Assembly: GCA_028279085.1 (NCBI GenBank)
Contig: JANQSX010000133.1
Coordinates: 1-6,126 of the forward strand
Direction of reading: 5' to 3'
Length of the DNA: 6,126 nt
DNA from: Bdellovibrionales bacterium
Lineage (GTDB): Bacteria > Bdellovibrionota > Bdellovibrionia > Bdellovibrionales > UBA1609
Shown here: positions 5,978 through 6,126 of the stretch, piece after piece
Numbering within the stretch: position 1 is the first letter of the stretch
How the letters are laid out: each line of letters starts with the position of its first letter
Notes under the pieces: model-generated
The model's database searches: none
The model's input: only the letters and a program-made list of their open reading frames with translations
What the model was told of the DNA's origin: nothing
Program-made: the position numbers and the translations under genes

Positions 5978-6126
5978 TTAAATATTTCTATCTGAATTGA
6001 GAAGCCGAGACTGAGAGGGACTACCTCCTCCTAGCCAACTATATGTCTTAACTTTTTTATCATATCTTTTAAACTTTCTTCGTAATAAAAAAAATAAAAA
6101 CCGGAACCATTTTTTTCTAGCTTTTA
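5978..6126 (-). CDS. Possible 3' end of an unidentified gene entering from the right edge
   Basis: On the minus strand a frame is open from the window edge to a TAA at 5978-5980, giving at least 48 codons. The deduced tail is very basic and aromatic (WFRFLFFLLRRKFKRYDKK), then KTYSWLGGGSP and SQSRLLNSDRNI. An open frame this short can occur by chance. If it is real, it is the C-terminus of a gene lying mostly outside the window, on the same strand as the TraB/GumN gene and about 250 bases upstream of it. The GGGSP segment faintly recalls the EGSP/GGSP region of ferrochelatases, but there it lies near the N-terminus, so that would imply a broken gene. I do not assign a function. Confidence 0.25.
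   Translation of the reverse strand, partial: KARKKWFRFLFFLLRRKFKRYDKKVKTYSWLGGGSPSQSRLLNSDRNI

Overview
The window is AT-rich bacterial DNA holding five protein genes, plus a possible fragment of a sixth entering from the right edge. There are no RNA genes, insertion sequences or CRISPR arrays that I can see. Two genes encode clearly exported products: one has a Sec signal peptide and one has a lipoprotein-type signal. This fits a bacterium with a well-developed cell envelope, probably a diderm. The sequence alone does not fix the lineage. The mix of a FAAH-like amidase, a secreted HEAT-type repeat protein and a TraB/GumN lipoprotein in AT-rich DNA would suit a host-associated or predatory group, but that is inference.

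Layout, left to right: (1) A plus-strand gene resembling a class I SAM-dependent methyltransferase ends at 693; its frame is open to the left edge, so its 5' end may lie outside. (2) Convergent with it, 749..2152 on the minus strand, is an amidase-signature hydrolase with a complete Lys-cisSer-Ser triad. (3) After a 238-base divergent intergenic region with candidate promoters both ways, 2391..3326 on the plus strand encodes four tandem copies of a domain that looks like the C-terminal domain of the RNA polymerase alpha subunit. Its start region lies inside a perfect 10-bp hairpin. (4) Convergent with it, 3445..4560 on the minus strand, is an exported protein with a J-domain-like N-terminus lacking HPD, followed by HEAT-like helical repeats. 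(5) Further along the minus strand, 4820..5731 is a TraB/GumN-family lipoprotein. (6) The last ~380 bases hold no complete gene, only a 48-codon minus-strand frame open to the right edge.

The genes do not form one pathway or a single operon. Intergenic gaps are long and orientations alternate. The J-like/HEAT gene and the TraB gene share a strand and both act outside the cytoplasm, but 259 bases separate them. The most unusual item is the tandem alpha-CTD-like protein: a stand-alone array of a domain normally present once per alpha subunit, with a grading of retained DNA-contact residues and DNA-level evidence of recent internal duplication.
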